NCBI GenBank assembly: GCA_900455085.1
Contig: UGTZ01000001.1
Coordinates: 1,518,501 to 1,582,500 of the forward strand
Direction of reading: 5' to 3'
DNA from: Providencia rettgeri
GTDB taxonomy: Bacteria > Pseudomonadota > Gammaproteobacteria > Enterobacterales > Enterobacteriaceae
DNA: 64,000 nucleotides
Shown here: in pieces, positions 54,001 to 63,819 of the stretch
How positions within the stretch are numbered: the first letter of the stretch is position 1
Layout: every line of letters starts with the position of its first letter
The notes under the pieces: generated by a model
What the model was told of the DNA's origin: nothing
The model's database searches: none
What the model saw: the letters and a program-made list of their open reading frames with translations, nothing else
Position numbers and translations under genes: made by a program

Positions 54001-57000
54001 ATTGAGGGCGCTGCCCGCACTGCCAGATAGCGAGATACCAAACCCACTTTGTTTGGTTTCAAATGTCTCAGTGCGAGTCCGTTCATCATAGCCCGGGTCG
54101 ATTTGGACGCTATCGCCCGTGAGGTTTAAGTCTTTCTGAGCAATCAGGTCAGCACCACCCACATGCAGTTTGTTGCCTGCGGTGATATTGACATTACCTT
54201 GTGTGCTGCCAATGGTGCTGACACTTTGGCTTTGGGTAGTGCCTTTTTCATCCACTTCATGGCGGGAGGATTGTTTACCGACACTAAAACCAATGCCACC
54301 GCTGCTCATGAGGCCGCTTTTTTTCTTCTCTTCGAGGAGATAATGCGAGTCGGTTTCGGTCGCAGCGGTGATATCGACATTGTTGCCCGCGGTTAGGGTG
54401 ACATCGTTTTCTGCGACCACCGAGGAGCCTTTGACGGTCAGGTCGTTCCCTGCGGTAATGGTCACTTTTCCGCCACTGAGCAAGCTGCCTTTTTCTCGCG
54501 TGGTTTCATCGTGTTGGAGGGTGTGCTCACTGCTGGCGCTTAAGAAGCCTTTACTGCTACGCTGCTCTTCAACATATTTTTTGTTTTCTTCGGTAGCGGT
54601 ATTAAGCGTCACATTTTGTTTAGCATCAAGGGTAATTTCCCCTTTTTCACTGTGAAGGGTGCTGCCGGTAACGGTGATGTCTTTATCACGTGCGGTGATA
54701 TCGACGCCGTTTTGCCCGCTGAATGTGCTGCCGACCACCTTATGGGATGAGGTCTCATCGACGCGGGAGCCTTTGCTGCTGCCATTACGCGTTTGCTCTT
54801 GGTCTAGCGCGTGGGTGTCTTGAGTTGCCGCCGTGATAGTCACATCTTGCGCTGAGATGCTGATTTTACCTGCTTGGCTATCGACTTGGGCGCCTTCTGC
54901 CACCAAGTTATTGCCTGCATTCAGTGAAACGCCTTTGTCACCACTGAGGCTGCTGAGCACTAAACTGTCTTCTTCGCGAGTGTTACTAACGGAAGAACCA
55001 TTACCTTGTGCATCGAGCTGGGTTTTATTGGTGGTTTTATCCGATAGGATATTGATATCGCCACCCGCGTTGACATCCAACGTGCCGCCAGCTTGTGCTT
55101 GGCTGCCTTTGACGGTGATATCTTTCCCCGCATTGAGGCTGAGATTGCCGCCAGCGCTGAGTTCGCTGCTTTGTGCGAGTTGCCATTCGCCGCTGATATG
55201 GGCAAGCCCACCGGTTGCATCCATGCCTTCATTACCGCGTTCACCTATCGCCCCCGCAATCACATCAATGCTACCGGTATGGGTACTTTTCACTGCGGTT
55301 ATCGATAAGTTGTCACGTGCATTGAGCTTGATATCGCCTGTTGCATCCAGTTTCGCGCCTTGCAATTGAACGTCATGACCACTTAAGGTGATATCGGTGG
55401 CACTCATTGTTGCTTGACGCAGTGCATCTTGTAAGTTGGTGCTTAACGTGAGGCTATCGGCTTGGATGTTGATGGTATCGGCTTTGATATCACCATCATG
55501 GTGCATAAATTGTTTAGCATCGACCTCAAGGCCTTTTTCAGCCAACAGGTTTCCTGCATTATCAATGCTGTCAGCGGATAAGTTCAGCGTCTTACCGCTG
55601 ATCATCGCCCCTTGCTGTGTCAGGCTCAGTGTCGTATTAGCTAAATAGACTTTCGGAACCCAGACCGTTTGTGGGCCTTGTGGGGTATTGAGGGTTTCAC
55701 TGACCAGCCACACGATGTCTTGCTGAAGGGCAGCGATTTGTGCTGGCGTCAAGGCAACACCGGGACGCAAGTTGAACTCTTCCGCGACTTTAACACCATT
55801 ATTCATCAGGTATTGATACTGTGCCATGGCATCTTCTTCATGCAGAGAAGGGCGGCCAGTAAGTTTTAGCACCTGCTCGCGGACGAGACGTTGTTCATAG
55901 AAACCATCCCCTAAACGCTTATGCACATCAGCAGGGGAGTAGCCAACCCGCTCAAGTAGGTAGTCGCTACTGATAAATTTATTTCTGTCGGTAAAGCGCG
56001 GGTCGGTGACCACCAAGAATGGGCTGTCCGGGGTTAAGTTGGGACGGAATAAGCCATTATCTGGGATTGAGGTTGCCACATCACCAATGTGCTGTTTTTC
56101 AGTTAATGCGAGTTCAGCAGGAAGCAGAGGGCGGTCGATTGGCGAAGTGCCTTCTGCTTGATTGAGCTCTGATTTTCCTTGTTCCGCAACGGTGGTATTG
56201 AGGTCTTGTTTATTCACGCCATCAATATCAAATGCCAGTGGATTACGTTCCCATTCGGCACGTTCCGCTTTGGCGGCATTCATCGCGGCTTCTAACGCGG
56301 TGATTTGCGCGGCATTGACGGTGGTATTGGTGATATTAGCACTGGTGATCGAGACATTACCATTACCGGAAATAATGCCATCAATGGTGGTGAGTGCCGT
56401 GGTTTTGTCACTGCTCGATTCAGGGTACCAATGGCTTTTACTGACATCGTAATGGTCAACATAGAACTCTTTACGGCGCTCATTCACCGAATAGCCCGTA
56501 TTTTCAATGCGTCCTTTGCCTTTGATATCCAAATCACCCGTTGAGGTAATGGTGCTGGCATCATTTTTGAGTAAATCCGTGATATTGAGCGTCATATTGC
56601 CACCTGACAAAATGCGCGCGCCAATGCCTTCGGAGATCAATTTGTCACGGGTGACAGAGCCTGTGACCGAACGTTCGCGTATCCAACTAAAATCATCAAT
56701 GCCGGTTGCAGTCGCCACATCGATGTGTTGATTCGGATCCCACACTTCGTAACGATATTGGTTGTGCACGCGCCAGACTGCCCCATGGTAAGGGGTTGGC
56801 GGGTCTTGAATACGCCCCGGTACGCCACGTGACTCGTAGAAAGTCATGGCATAACTGCCATCGCTATTGGGGGTGAGCGCCAAATAATTAATCCACAGGG
56901 TGGTGACTTGACCATCCTGCTGTTTCACCTTCATTTGTGCGCGTTTATTTTTGGCATCGATGTCTAAGATAGTGCCATACTTGTTATCCAACGCGGCCTG

Positions 57001-57432
57001 ATCGTTTTGAAAGGTCAACTGCTGCGTGGTCGGTGCCATCGCACTGGGGTCTTTATGGGCTTGAGTTTCAAATGAACGCCAGTAGAAGTTATACAGGTGT
57101 TTGTTATAACTTTCGCTTTCTGCATCACGTTGGATTTCTAACCCTTCGCGTAAGTTATTGAGCTGACGCGCCGTGATGGAAACGGCGTCTTCCGCCTCAA
57201 TAAAACTGGCGTTATTTTCAATCAAATCATTACTGGTGAGTGTGAGGGTATCACCACTGTAAATCAGTGCTTGGTCACGGTTAGTTAAGGTGTTTTGAGT
57301 CTGTAGTTCAATGTGTTTTGCTGCCGCAATGACGGCTTGTTTTCCCTGATTATCCAGAGTGTTGGCTTTAACACGGATCTCATCACCCATCAATGTTGCG
57401 CTATTATTTAAGGCGTCGACGTTGAGTGTCAT
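51025..57432 (-). CDS. cdiA: CdiA C-terminal part: repeat stalk and VENN-deaminase toxin
   Basis: Longest ORF of the split cdiA (2135 aa). It contains the filamentous-hemagglutinin repeats, a YP/receptor-binding stretch (TDPRFTDRNKFISSDYLLERVG), further FHA-2 repeats, and a pretoxin VENN motif at residues 1782-1785 (52089-52078). The ~350 residues after VENN form the CT toxin. Its last 80 or so residues show GACAEVSAAD (Cys-Ala-Glu, Cys2076) and VETCDNCKVTW (Cys2123, Cys2126), the CxE plus CxxC zinc set of the deaminase superfamily, in the YwqJ-like style. A deaminase toxin acting on nucleic acid is inferred. The start ATG at 57432 is artificial: the frame continues upstream. Confidence 0.88.
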   Translation of the reverse strand: MTLNVDALNNSATLMGDEIRVKANTLDNQGKQAVIAAAKHIELQTQNTLTNRDQALIYSGDTLTLTSNDLIENNASFIEAEDAVSITARQLNNLREGLEIQRDAESESYNKHLYNFYWRSFETQAHKDPSAMAPTTQQLTFQNDQAALDNKYGTILDIDAKNKRAQMKVKQQDGQVTTLWINYLALTPNSDGSYAMTFYESRGVPGRIQDPPTPYHGAVWRVHNQYRYEVWDPNQHIDVATATGIDDFSWIRERSVTGSVTRDKLISEGIGARILSGGNMTLNITDLLKNDASTITSTGDLDIKGKGRIENTGYSVNERRKEFYVDHYDVSKSHWYPESSSDKTTALTTIDGIISGNGNVSITSANITNTTVNAAQITALEAAMNAAKAERAEWERNPLAFDIDGVNKQDLNTTVAEQGKSELNQAEGTSPIDRPLLPAELALTEKQHIGDVATSIPDNGLFRPNLTPDSPFLVVTDPRFTDRNKFISSDYLLERVGYSPADVHKRLGDGFYEQRLVREQVLKLTGRPSLHEEDAMAQYQYLMNNGVKVAEEFNLRPGVALTPAQIAALQQDIVWLVSETLNTPQGPQTVWVPKVYLANTTLSLTQQGAMISGKTLNLSADSIDNAGNLLAEKGLEVDAKQFMHHDGDIKADTINIQADSLTLSTNLQDALRQATMSATDITLSGHDVQLQGAKLDATGDIKLNARDNLSITAVKSTHTGSIDVIAGAIGERGNEGMDATGGLAHISGEWQLAQSSELSAGGNLSLNAGKDITVKGSQAQAGGTLDVNAGGDINILSDKTTNKTQLDAQGNGSSVSNTREEDSLVLSSLSGDKGVSLNAGNNLVAEGAQVDSQAGKISISAQDVTITAATQDTHALDQEQTRNGSSKGSRVDETSSHKVVGSTFSGQNGVDITARDKDITVTGSTLHSEKGEITLDAKQNVTLNTATEENKKYVEEQRSSKGFLSASSEHTLQHDETTREKGSLLSGGKVTITAGNDLTVKGSSVVAENDVTLTAGNNVDITAATETDSHYLLEEKKKSGLMSSGGIGFSVGKQSSRHEVDEKGTTQSQSVSTIGSTQGNVNITAGNKLHVGGADLIAQKDLNLTGDSVQIDPGYDERTRTETFETKQSGFGISLSGSAGSALNTAVSTAQQARKESDGRLSALQNTKAVLSGVQAQQAYELDGLKTDAANAHNLANNLKPGDESYQKGATNTVGVNVSYGSQSSKSETHTDSSQSQGSTLNAGQNLSITATGKNKDTNKDSGNITVVGSEFKAGKDLSLSATQDINLISAQNTEQTTSKNSSKGSSVGVGVGVGEGGYGVSISASVNQGKGHEKGDGLTHTETTLDAGNKLTLNSGQDTTLKGAQVSGEQVTVNVGRDLTLQSQQDSDRYDAKQQESSVGGGYTIGGTPNINISASKDKIHSNYDSVKEQTGIFAGKGGFDVNVKEHTQLDGAVIASTADKDKNRLDTSTLGWKDIDNKADFTAEHSGGSIGTGGPIGSQLVTNAAGGLLSNANNSGHAECTTKSAVSEGTVIVRNEDKQKQDVNELNRDTEHANDGSINPIFDKEKEQNRLKQSQLIGEIGNQTMDIIRTEGDIAGLKAQKDPDALAVAKKQLEAAGKTPTEQAIKDQAYNNAMAQYGTGSDFQKAAQAVTGLLQGLAGDNLAGALANASSPYLATLIKQQVGEDNKAANAMAHAVLGAVVAELNNQSAAAGGLGAGGGELSAKVIMDTLFPGKKVSDLTESEKQQVSALSQLASGLAGGLTTGDVAGAITGSQAAKNAVENNYLSDSEHRQKTSLELKEKQGKITEVEQQKLAELRIKDTETTQRLIDTCAGGVSPECTAARKDAFETIDTYVSLTYQNPKTAQAGYQEIERLLNSTSPEAQQAFNLLESYTEAFKNFGYSDEEARARAGTYVGSIYLLGGMSAIANSGALVKQFGKDVAKPNVKPNESSLTGKPSPNVVEDAIRKNLEASQKGNESSKFGDYLTKEEQVFANKAQQELVNEIGKFKSNTQAEKVATMIGAYDSKTGKTAVGYSNKAIDANSLHPTTVNYIEKQLGVKIGEFTSFCKNKAGACAEVSAADSLVRQGAKPENIKFTDALRPKAFRQENGNLNSEKVTVETCDNCKVTWPKGTK

Positions 57433-58467
57433 CTTATCGGCTTCTAACCGATTCAGGTTATTTAGTTTACCTGTTGTGATAGCGAGGTTTTTACTGGACC
57501 AATGAGCCTTGGTTAGTGAAGTTTAGACTCGACAGGGTAAAGTCACCGGGTAATAACCAGTCAGTGAGGTTGGTCAAAGCGCCTGCAATATTTAGGGTGA
57601 CCGATTGGTTACTGGTCAGCGTATCGCCTGCGCGGTGCGTGTAGTTCTGCGCTGCGGTCAGTGAAAGCGCCTTCTGGCTTTTGATTGTCCCGCCTTGATT
57701 GTTAATAGACTGGGTATTGATGGAGAGAGCCGAACCACTTTGCAGGGTACCTTGTTGGTTTAAGAAGGCAAGCTGAGCTGAGGTGGACGCTGCATCCGTA
57801 TTCAGCGCAATATCGCCATTGGCTAACACCTGACCTGATTGGTTATTGAGGGTATTCACCCCTGAAAACGCTAATTTTTCATTACTTTGCAGTCGTCCTT
57901 GGGTGTTTTCGATGTTTTTAACGGTCAGCGTGGTTTCTTTACTGCCGTGAACCAGTCCATTTTCACGGTTATCTAAGGCATTGAGTAATAGGCTGAGACG
58001 GCCTTGGCTGCTTAAAATACCGTTGTGTCGATTATCCAAGGTGTGTGCAATTAGCTTCAGTGCGTTGGTGGAAACCAGTTGCCCTTGTTGGTTTTGGATA
58101 TCGGCAGCCGTTAACGTCAAGGTATCACCGCTATGAATTTTCCCTTGTGTGTTATTGAGCTGCGCGATGTTGTAGGTGCCCGCGTGTTGGCTAATGAGGG
58201 TACCTTGGGTGTTATCAAGCTCGGTTGCCTTCAGCGCAAGCTCGCCGAGGCTACTCACTGTCCCTTGCTGGTTTTTAAAGGTTTTAGTTTCTAGCAACTG
58301 GTTTTGATTACTGAGGATTGACCCTGCCGTGTTATCAATCGCCTCGGTGCTGGTGATATTCAGGGCTTGCTGGCTTTCTATTTTTCCCGACGTATTGTCT
58401 AACGTTTTACTGGTTAACGTGAGGTTTTCACCACTTTGCAGTTTACCGTGGCGTTATTCAGCGCATT

Positions 58468-61400
58468 TTAAATAGATAACAACAGTTGTTTTTGGCTATA
58501 CAGTAAACCGCCTTGCGAGTTGTCGGCACTCGACGCGCTAAGCTGCAATGTGCCGCCAGAGAGTAATTGTCCTTGCTGATTGTTGACGGATTGCCCTGTG
58601 GCGGTGAGGTTTTGGCTGGCACTGATTTTGCCTTGAATATTATTGATTTCGTTGGCAACCAATAATGACGCAGTACCACCCGCCTGTAATGTACCTTGTT
58701 GGTTATTCAGCGTGCCTGCCGTGAGTTCGACATTTTTCTGGCTTTGGATTTCACCGTTTTGGTTATTCAATAACTGAGTCTTGGCCTGCCATGAATCTAA
58801 GCTACCCATCCACCCCTGTTGGTTGAGAATATTGTGTGCGTTGAGTGTTTGTGCTTGCTGGCTGAAAATGCGGCCATCGCGGTTATCAATCAGCTGTGCC
58901 ACTTGAATATCTAAGCGCCCAAGGGCATTGATTGCGCCTTGGGCATTGTTGACAAGGTTAGCGCTAATCGCGGTATTACCTTGGCTGGTCAAAATACCCG
59001 CTTGGTTATTAAAATCGCCACTGAGAGTGAAGGTCAGTGCATCTTGGCTGAGTATTTGGCCTTTTTGCTGATTACTCAGTTGATTACCGGTTAACGTTAA
59101 TGTGCCACCACTTTGTAGCAAGCCCGCGGTATTATTGAAGTGATTACCTTGCCACTGTAATGTTTTGCCAGCGCTGACTTTGCCTTGGCGGTTATTGAGG
59201 TCATTTTGGGTGTTTACGATGAGCTGGCGGCCTGACAACAACTGGCCTTGGGCATTATCGATGCGTTGTGCACTGAGGTTCGCCTGTTGTCCTGCTTGGA
59301 TCGTACCTTGCAAGTTAGCGATATCCCTTTGGGTATCGAGGGTTAATTGATTGCCCGCTTCTATTAAGCCAGACTGATTATTCACATCGCCTTGGCTGGT
59401 AAGGTCGAGATTTTGAGTTGCAATCACTTTCCCCGTTTGGTTATCCAGTTGGGCGGTATTGATATTGATGTTTTGGCTGCTAATTTCGCCTTTGGCATTA
59501 TCAATTTGCGCGCTGGTTTTGATATCAAGGGCTTTACCTGATAGCACTTGCCCGTCACGGTTATCCAGTGCTTTGGCCGTAATGCTTGCTTGATTGCCGC
59601 TTTGCAGTAAACCTGCTTGGTTGGCGAGTTGTTGACCGATAGACGCGGTTAACGACTCATTGGCAATCACTTTTCCTTTGGTGTTATCTAGTGTGTTTTT
59701 TGCTTTGATATCAACGCTATTTTCACCAACGATCTGACCTTGCTGGTTGTTAATCTTGTTTGCATTTAGCGCAATATCTTTGCTGTAAAGCGTACCGCTC
59801 TGGTTATCAAGGCCAGTCGTTGCATTAAGAACAAGTTGCTCACCGGACAGTATTTTTCCGCTTTGATTATCAATGTGTTGTGCATCAACCGTGAGCTGGG
59901 TGTCACTTTGCAGCGTGCCTTGCTGGTTGTTAACCACCTCTTGAGCGGTTAAGGTTAATTTATCACCCGAACCAATAAATCCGTTGGCGTTATTCATCTG
60001 TTGGCGAGCGACAATATCGAGGGTTGTCTGGCTAATCAGTTTACCCAACGCATTATTGAGATTGTCAGTGGTGACGGTCACTTGCTGGCTGTTGATGGTA
60101 CCGGATTGGTTATTCAGCGATTTGCCTGCTTGCAGGTTGACAGCATTCCCTGCCACAAGGTTACCTGCGCGATTATCAATCTGCTCTTTGGCATTCAAGG
60201 CTAGTTTAGTTTGGCTTTTAATCGTGCCCGCTTGGTTATCAATCGAGTTTGCAGTTAGGGTTAAATCGCCATTCGCCCCGATTTCACCTTGCTGATTATT
60301 AACGCTATTTTTCACCTGCAAATCTTGTTGGCTCTTGCCTAAGGCAACCAATCGGGCGTTTTGGTTATTCAGTGAATCGGCATTGAGCTTGAGGCGGTTG
60401 GCTTCAATCGCCCCACTTTGGTTATTTAGCTGTCCAGTGAGTGCAAATTGGCTCTCATGTTGCCCTGTTTGTACCCATGTGCCTTTCTGATTAAACAAGT
60501 TATTGGCGCTGACATTCCATTGGGCGGCTTTGACTTGCACTTGTTCGGTGTGAATATCGCGCGCACTGTTGAGTTTGACGTAATTAGCGTCAATCTTGCC
60601 TTGGGTGAGGGTGAGATCCCCTTGTTTGGCGGTGAGGGCTAAGTTGGACGCTGCAACTTGTGTCTGGCTTAAATCCAGCGATTGACCTGTCGCGGTGACA
60701 TTTTGCTTGCTTAATAGGGTGCCTCGGGTGTCAATTTTACCGTCACTGTTTAAGGTGATATTGGCATCTTTAATAATATTGCTTTTGTTATCACTACCTG
60801 CAAGCACATTGCCTTGGCTGCGAATATCGTCTTTCGCATTGATATTGACATCTTTCAGCGCAGCCAGTGTGCCGGTATTGCTCACTGAGCCTGTTTGGCT
60901 TTCAATGTTTAAGTTGCCGCCACTGTGCAGTTTGCCTTGGTGGTCGATGGCGTCTTTGGCGGTCAGGGTGATATCACCGCCTGCTTGGGTGGTAGCTTGT
61001 TGTGATGCGCTGCCCCAACTGAGTTTACCGTTGCTGCTGACGGTTAAGGTTTTATCCGCTTGGATGTGCCCGCCTTGGTTGCGCACGCCCACGCCTTTTT
61101 CGGTACCCACCATGTGGATATAACCGCTGTACATGCCGCCCATTTGCCCCATGTCGATGGCAAACTCAGGTTGCGCGGTTTGGCTCTCTATTGGAGTGGC
61201 TTTATTGTTAGTATCAACCTTATTTGTACCCGCAACGACCGCAATTTTTTCTTTCGCCCACACGCCAGAGTTAATTTCAACGGCGCGGGCAAGCAAATCC
61301 ACATATTGCGTATCGTGGCGGCTATCGGCATTCAAGCCACCGCCTTCAACACGGATAACACCGCGCTCGACTTGATATCCCGCAAGGCTACCGTCTTGGT

Positions 61401-62013
61401 TAAATTGGGGTTTCCCTGTGGTGAGGGTCATGCGTCCAGCGTTGATGGTGCCGCACCCATTACAAATAATTCCCGATGGGTTAGCGACAATCACTTGCGC
61501 TTTACCCCCCGCCACTTCGAGGAAGCCTTTAATTTGGCTCGGGTTATTGCTGTTGACTTCATTCAGAATAACGCGCGCAGGGGCTTTGTTTGGGTCAAGG
61601 TTCGGGTTGCCTTGGATCATCCCTGCGGTTTGTGTTGAAGTCATCACCGCTGAGTTGTTGAGAATGGCGCCACGGTTATCGACATCAAATTGTTTATATT
61701 GGTTATGGGAAATGCCGGAACCATTTGGTGCCGCAATATTGACTTGTGGAATGCCATTTTGCGTGTTGATCACATCAGGGCGCTGGTTTTTAGGGGCATT
61801 GTTATCGGCAATAATGCTGCTCGCCATGGCTGAGCCACCCCACAAGGCTAACCACAGTAGCAGCGAGGTGCGGCGCAACGCTACCCACAGGCGAGTGCCA
61901 TTTGCGCCACGTGTTTGGCCTGATTCGGTACTACAGCTTTTCGCCAGTTCGGATACAACACGTAATTCCCCGTGAGTGCGGCTGAAAATTAAACGATAAC
62001 AATGCTTGTTCAT
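58468..62013 (-). CDS. cdiA: CdiA N-terminal part: signal, TPS domain, FHA repeats
   Basis: 1181-residue N-terminal piece. It opens with the extended signal peptide region of type Vb exoproteins (MNKHCYRLIFSRTHGELRVV) and a hydrophobic core LLLWLALWGGSAMASS. The TPS secretion domain follows with the NPNL, NPSGI and N-x-N repeats (GNPNLDPNKAPA, IVANPSGIICNGCG). The rest is filamentous-hemagglutinin beta-helix repeats with pattern LDNxxGxIxSxxxLxxxA. It starts at ATG 62013, 78 bases after the cdiB stop, giving the cdiB-cdiA order seen in Enterobacterales. Confidence 0.88.
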   Translation of the reverse strand: MNKHCYRLIFSRTHGELRVVSELAKSCSTESGQTRGANGTRLWVALRRTSLLLWLALWGGSAMASSIIADNNAPKNQRPDVINTQNGIPQVNIAAPNGSGISHNQYKQFDVDNRGAILNNSAVMTSTQTAGMIQGNPNLDPNKAPARVILNEVNSNNPSQIKGFLEVAGGKAQVIVANPSGIICNGCGTINAGRMTLTTGKPQFNQDGSLAGYQVERGVIRVEGGGLNADSRHDTQYVDLLARAVEINSGVWAKEKIAVVAGTNKVDTNNKATPIESQTAQPEFAIDMGQMGGMYSGYIHMVGTEKGVGVRNQGGHIQADKTLTVSSNGKLSWGSASQQATTQAGGDITLTAKDAIDHQGKLHSGGNLNIESQTGSVSNTGTLAALKDVNINAKDDIRSQGNVLAGSDNKSNIIKDANITLNSDGKIDTRGTLLSKQNVTATGQSLDLSQTQVAASNLALTAKQGDLTLTQGKIDANYVKLNSARDIHTEQVQVKAAQWNVSANNLFNQKGTWVQTGQHESQFALTGQLNNQSGAIEANRLKLNADSLNNQNARLVALGKSQQDLQVKNSVNNQQGEIGANGDLTLTANSIDNQAGTIKSQTKLALNAKEQIDNRAGNLVAGNAVNLQAGKSLNNQSGTINSQQVTVTTDNLNNALGKLISQTTLDIVARQQMNNANGFIGSGDKLTLTAQEVVNNQQGTLQSDTQLTVDAQHIDNQSGKILSGEQLVLNATTGLDNQSGTLYSKDIALNANKINNQQGQIVGENSVDIKAKNTLDNTKGKVIANESLTASIGQQLANQAGLLQSGNQASITAKALDNRDGQVLSGKALDIKTSAQIDNAKGEISSQNININTAQLDNQTGKVIATQNLDLTSQGDVNNQSGLIEAGNQLTLDTQRDIANLQGTIQAGQQANLSAQRIDNAQGQLLSGRQLIVNTQNDLNNRQGKVSAGKTLQWQGNHFNNTAGLLQSGGTLTLTGNQLSNQQKGQILSQDALTFTLSGDFNNQAGILTSQGNTAISANLVNNAQGAINALGRLDIQVAQLIDNRDGRIFSQQAQTLNAHNILNQQGWMGSLDSWQAKTQLLNNQNGEIQSQKNVELTAGTLNNQQGTLQAGGTASLLVANEINNIQGKISASQNLTATGQSVNNQQGQLLSGGTLQLSASSADNSQGGLLYSQKQLLLSI

Positions 62014-62091
62014 GATGGTATTCCTTTAAAAACAGTGCAGACACAGGTAAAACTGAAAATGTTTATCGGCTATTAAATCAATAAAATACGA

Positions 62092-63819
62092 TTAAATTTC
62101 AAGGTTGAGGCTAAAGCCTGCACTTGCACCGGAGGTCTCGAACTTTTTCGGCTTATATAACGGCACGCCGACAAACAGGTCGTAGCTTAAACGTGATGAA
62201 ATTGAGCCGCGCAGCCCTAATGCGGTACCCGCAAGTTGATGCCCCACAAGGTATTTAGTGCTCTGGCCTTCAACACGCCCGTAGTCCGCTGCTAGATAGA
62301 GTTCTTGCCCTTGAGAGAAAGCATTCCACGCCAGTTCGTTGCGCCATAACAGGCCTTTTTCACCCGACAGTACTTGCTCACCGTCAAAACCGCGGACAGT
62401 ATAACGTCCGCCAATGGACATACGTTCTTGCGGTGTTAAGGCGTGCTGAGTCCATTGACCCCGTAAAGCGGTATTCCAGCGCCAAGGTTGTTCACCCAAC
62501 GTGAAGGGCTGATTAAAACTGATGTCCCCAAGAATAATCCCCACGCGAGCGCTGCCGCTGTGGGTGTCTTCTTCAGGGGCTCTGCGTGCACCGTAGGCGC
62601 CTGTGCCGCGACGCCAGTTAACATTGGCATCGAGAGTGGCATTGCCTAAGAAACTGCGCTGATTAACACCGACTTCCCATCCTGCGGTACGGCGCCGTTG
62701 CTGCTCAATATCAATGTCATTGACCGCGTTACTGGCGGTTTTTCGGTAGGTACGTAAGTTAAGGGTGGTTTTATGGGTTTGGTCGCGAAACAGTAACCGT
62801 GAAACGGTAAATTGTGCGGTATCGCTCTTGCCGCTATAACGCAGCACTTCGTTGGCATTGGGAATATTTTGGTGATAATGATATTCGTTGTAATTGGCGG
62901 CAAAGCCCCAATTGCCAACAGGGATAAAGTAATTCAAGGTATAAGAATCGTTACCATAAGGCCCTTTATCGAATAAATCGTGGCTGATATTGGCATAAAA
63001 TATATCGTTTTGGGCAAACGGTGCATCAATGGCTAGCGTCGCAGAGCCTAAATAGCGCCCGGTACTTTTTGATCCGCTATCGTCCAAACTTAAGCTCAAT
63101 CGCACAGGGCGTTTTTCTTGCCAACTGACCACTAAGTCACTGGTGCCATCAACCGGGCCGGGTTCGATACGAATATCGGCAGTCACATTCGGCACGCGTT
63201 TAAAGTTTTCCAGCCCTTGCTCAATATCACGCAGATTCAGAATATCGCCTGAGGAAGCAGGAATGGCATTCCACAAGCGCCCACGCCATGAAGTGCCTTT
63301 ATCAAAACGAATGGCATTAATCCGCCCCGGCTGGAGCGTGAGGACTAATTCACCTTGGTTCAAGTCTTGTTCTTGTGCCATCACTCGGGTGGTGACATAC
63401 CCTTTTTCTAAAATGGCATTTTGGACTTTATTGAGGACCAACAAAATCCCTTGGCTACCTAAACATTGGCCTTTAGCCTCGTTAACGGCCTTTAGCGCCC
63501 ATTGAAAATCGGCAGCGGACTCACCATCAAGGCGAATAGTGGAAATGGTAAAGCAGGGTTGCTCATTTTGCGGATAATCAGGCAGTGACAAATCAGGCTG
63601 TTGAATGCGCGTATCCACAACAGGGTTGTTCTGCTGCTGTAACATGCGCTCACGTTCTTGCTGACGTTGTTGCTCGCGCGCATCAATAGAAAGCGCTTGG
63701 TTGACGGGGTCAGCCAATAATGGTGCTGAAATAAACCATAGACTGAGTAAACTCCATTTTAGGAGCGATTTTTTTTCGTGTTGTTTTCCATCAACACACG
63801 GTAATACGTCTTCCTGCAT
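62092..63819 (-). CDS. cdiB: CdiB outer-membrane exporter of the CDI system
   Basis: A 575-residue Omp85-type TpsB transporter that threads CdiA across the outer membrane. It has a signal peptide, an H1-helix-like Q-rich region (DAREQQRQQERERMLQQQ), two POTRA domains (about 90-260), and a 16-strand barrel with the VRGF motif (YTVRGFDGEQVLSG) near residue 470 and the C-terminal LYLAADYGRVEG and Leu-Glu-Ile end. Overall typical for FhaC/ShlB/CdiB. The frame is intact. The adjoining cdiA overlaps its regulatory region. Confidence 0.93.
   Translation of the reverse strand: MQEDVLPCVDGKQHEKKSLLKWSLLSLWFISAPLLADPVNQALSIDAREQQRQQERERMLQQQNNPVVDTRIQQPDLSLPDYPQNEQPCFTISTIRLDGESAADFQWALKAVNEAKGQCLGSQGILLVLNKVQNAILEKGYVTTRVMAQEQDLNQGELVLTLQPGRINAIRFDKGTSWRGRLWNAIPASSGDILNLRDIEQGLENFKRVPNVTADIRIEPGPVDGTSDLVVSWQEKRPVRLSLSLDDSGSKSTGRYLGSATLAIDAPFAQNDIFYANISHDLFDKGPYGNDSYTLNYFIPVGNWGFAANYNEYHYHQNIPNANEVLRYSGKSDTAQFTVSRLLFRDQTHKTTLNLRTYRKTASNAVNDIDIEQQRRRTAGWEVGVNQRSFLGNATLDANVNWRRGTGAYGARRAPEEDTHSGSARVGIILGDISFNQPFTLGEQPWRWNTALRGQWTQHALTPQERMSIGGRYTVRGFDGEQVLSGEKGLLWRNELAWNAFSQGQELYLAADYGRVEGQSTKYLVGHQLAGTALGLRGSISSRLSYDLFVGVPLYKPKKFETSGASAGFSLNLEI

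Larger units (their letters stand above)
51025..62013 (-). pseudogene. cdiA: Contact-dependent inhibition exoprotein CdiA, split by one stop and two frameshifts
   Basis: One ~3660-residue exoprotein gene now in three pieces. Lesion 1: an in-frame TAA at 58470-58468, after which the same frame goes on as NALNNAT, then one missing G near 58446-58447 (ACG-GTA should be ACG-GGT-AAA). Lesion 2: a 1-nt insertion or 2-nt deletion near 57497-57503 (NQGSLV then SSKNLAIT). The middle piece between them (about 58445-57491) is FHA repeat sequence with the same DNxxG-type repeats as its neighbours. CdiA is exported by CdiB and kills neighbours on contact via its C-terminal toxin; as sequenced, only truncated products would be made. 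Confidence 0.8.

Noticed and set aside
54833..55369. 178-codon plus-strand frame and others over cdiA
   Set aside because: Long antisense frames arise from the repeat structure and base composition of the FHA gene; no motif supports them.
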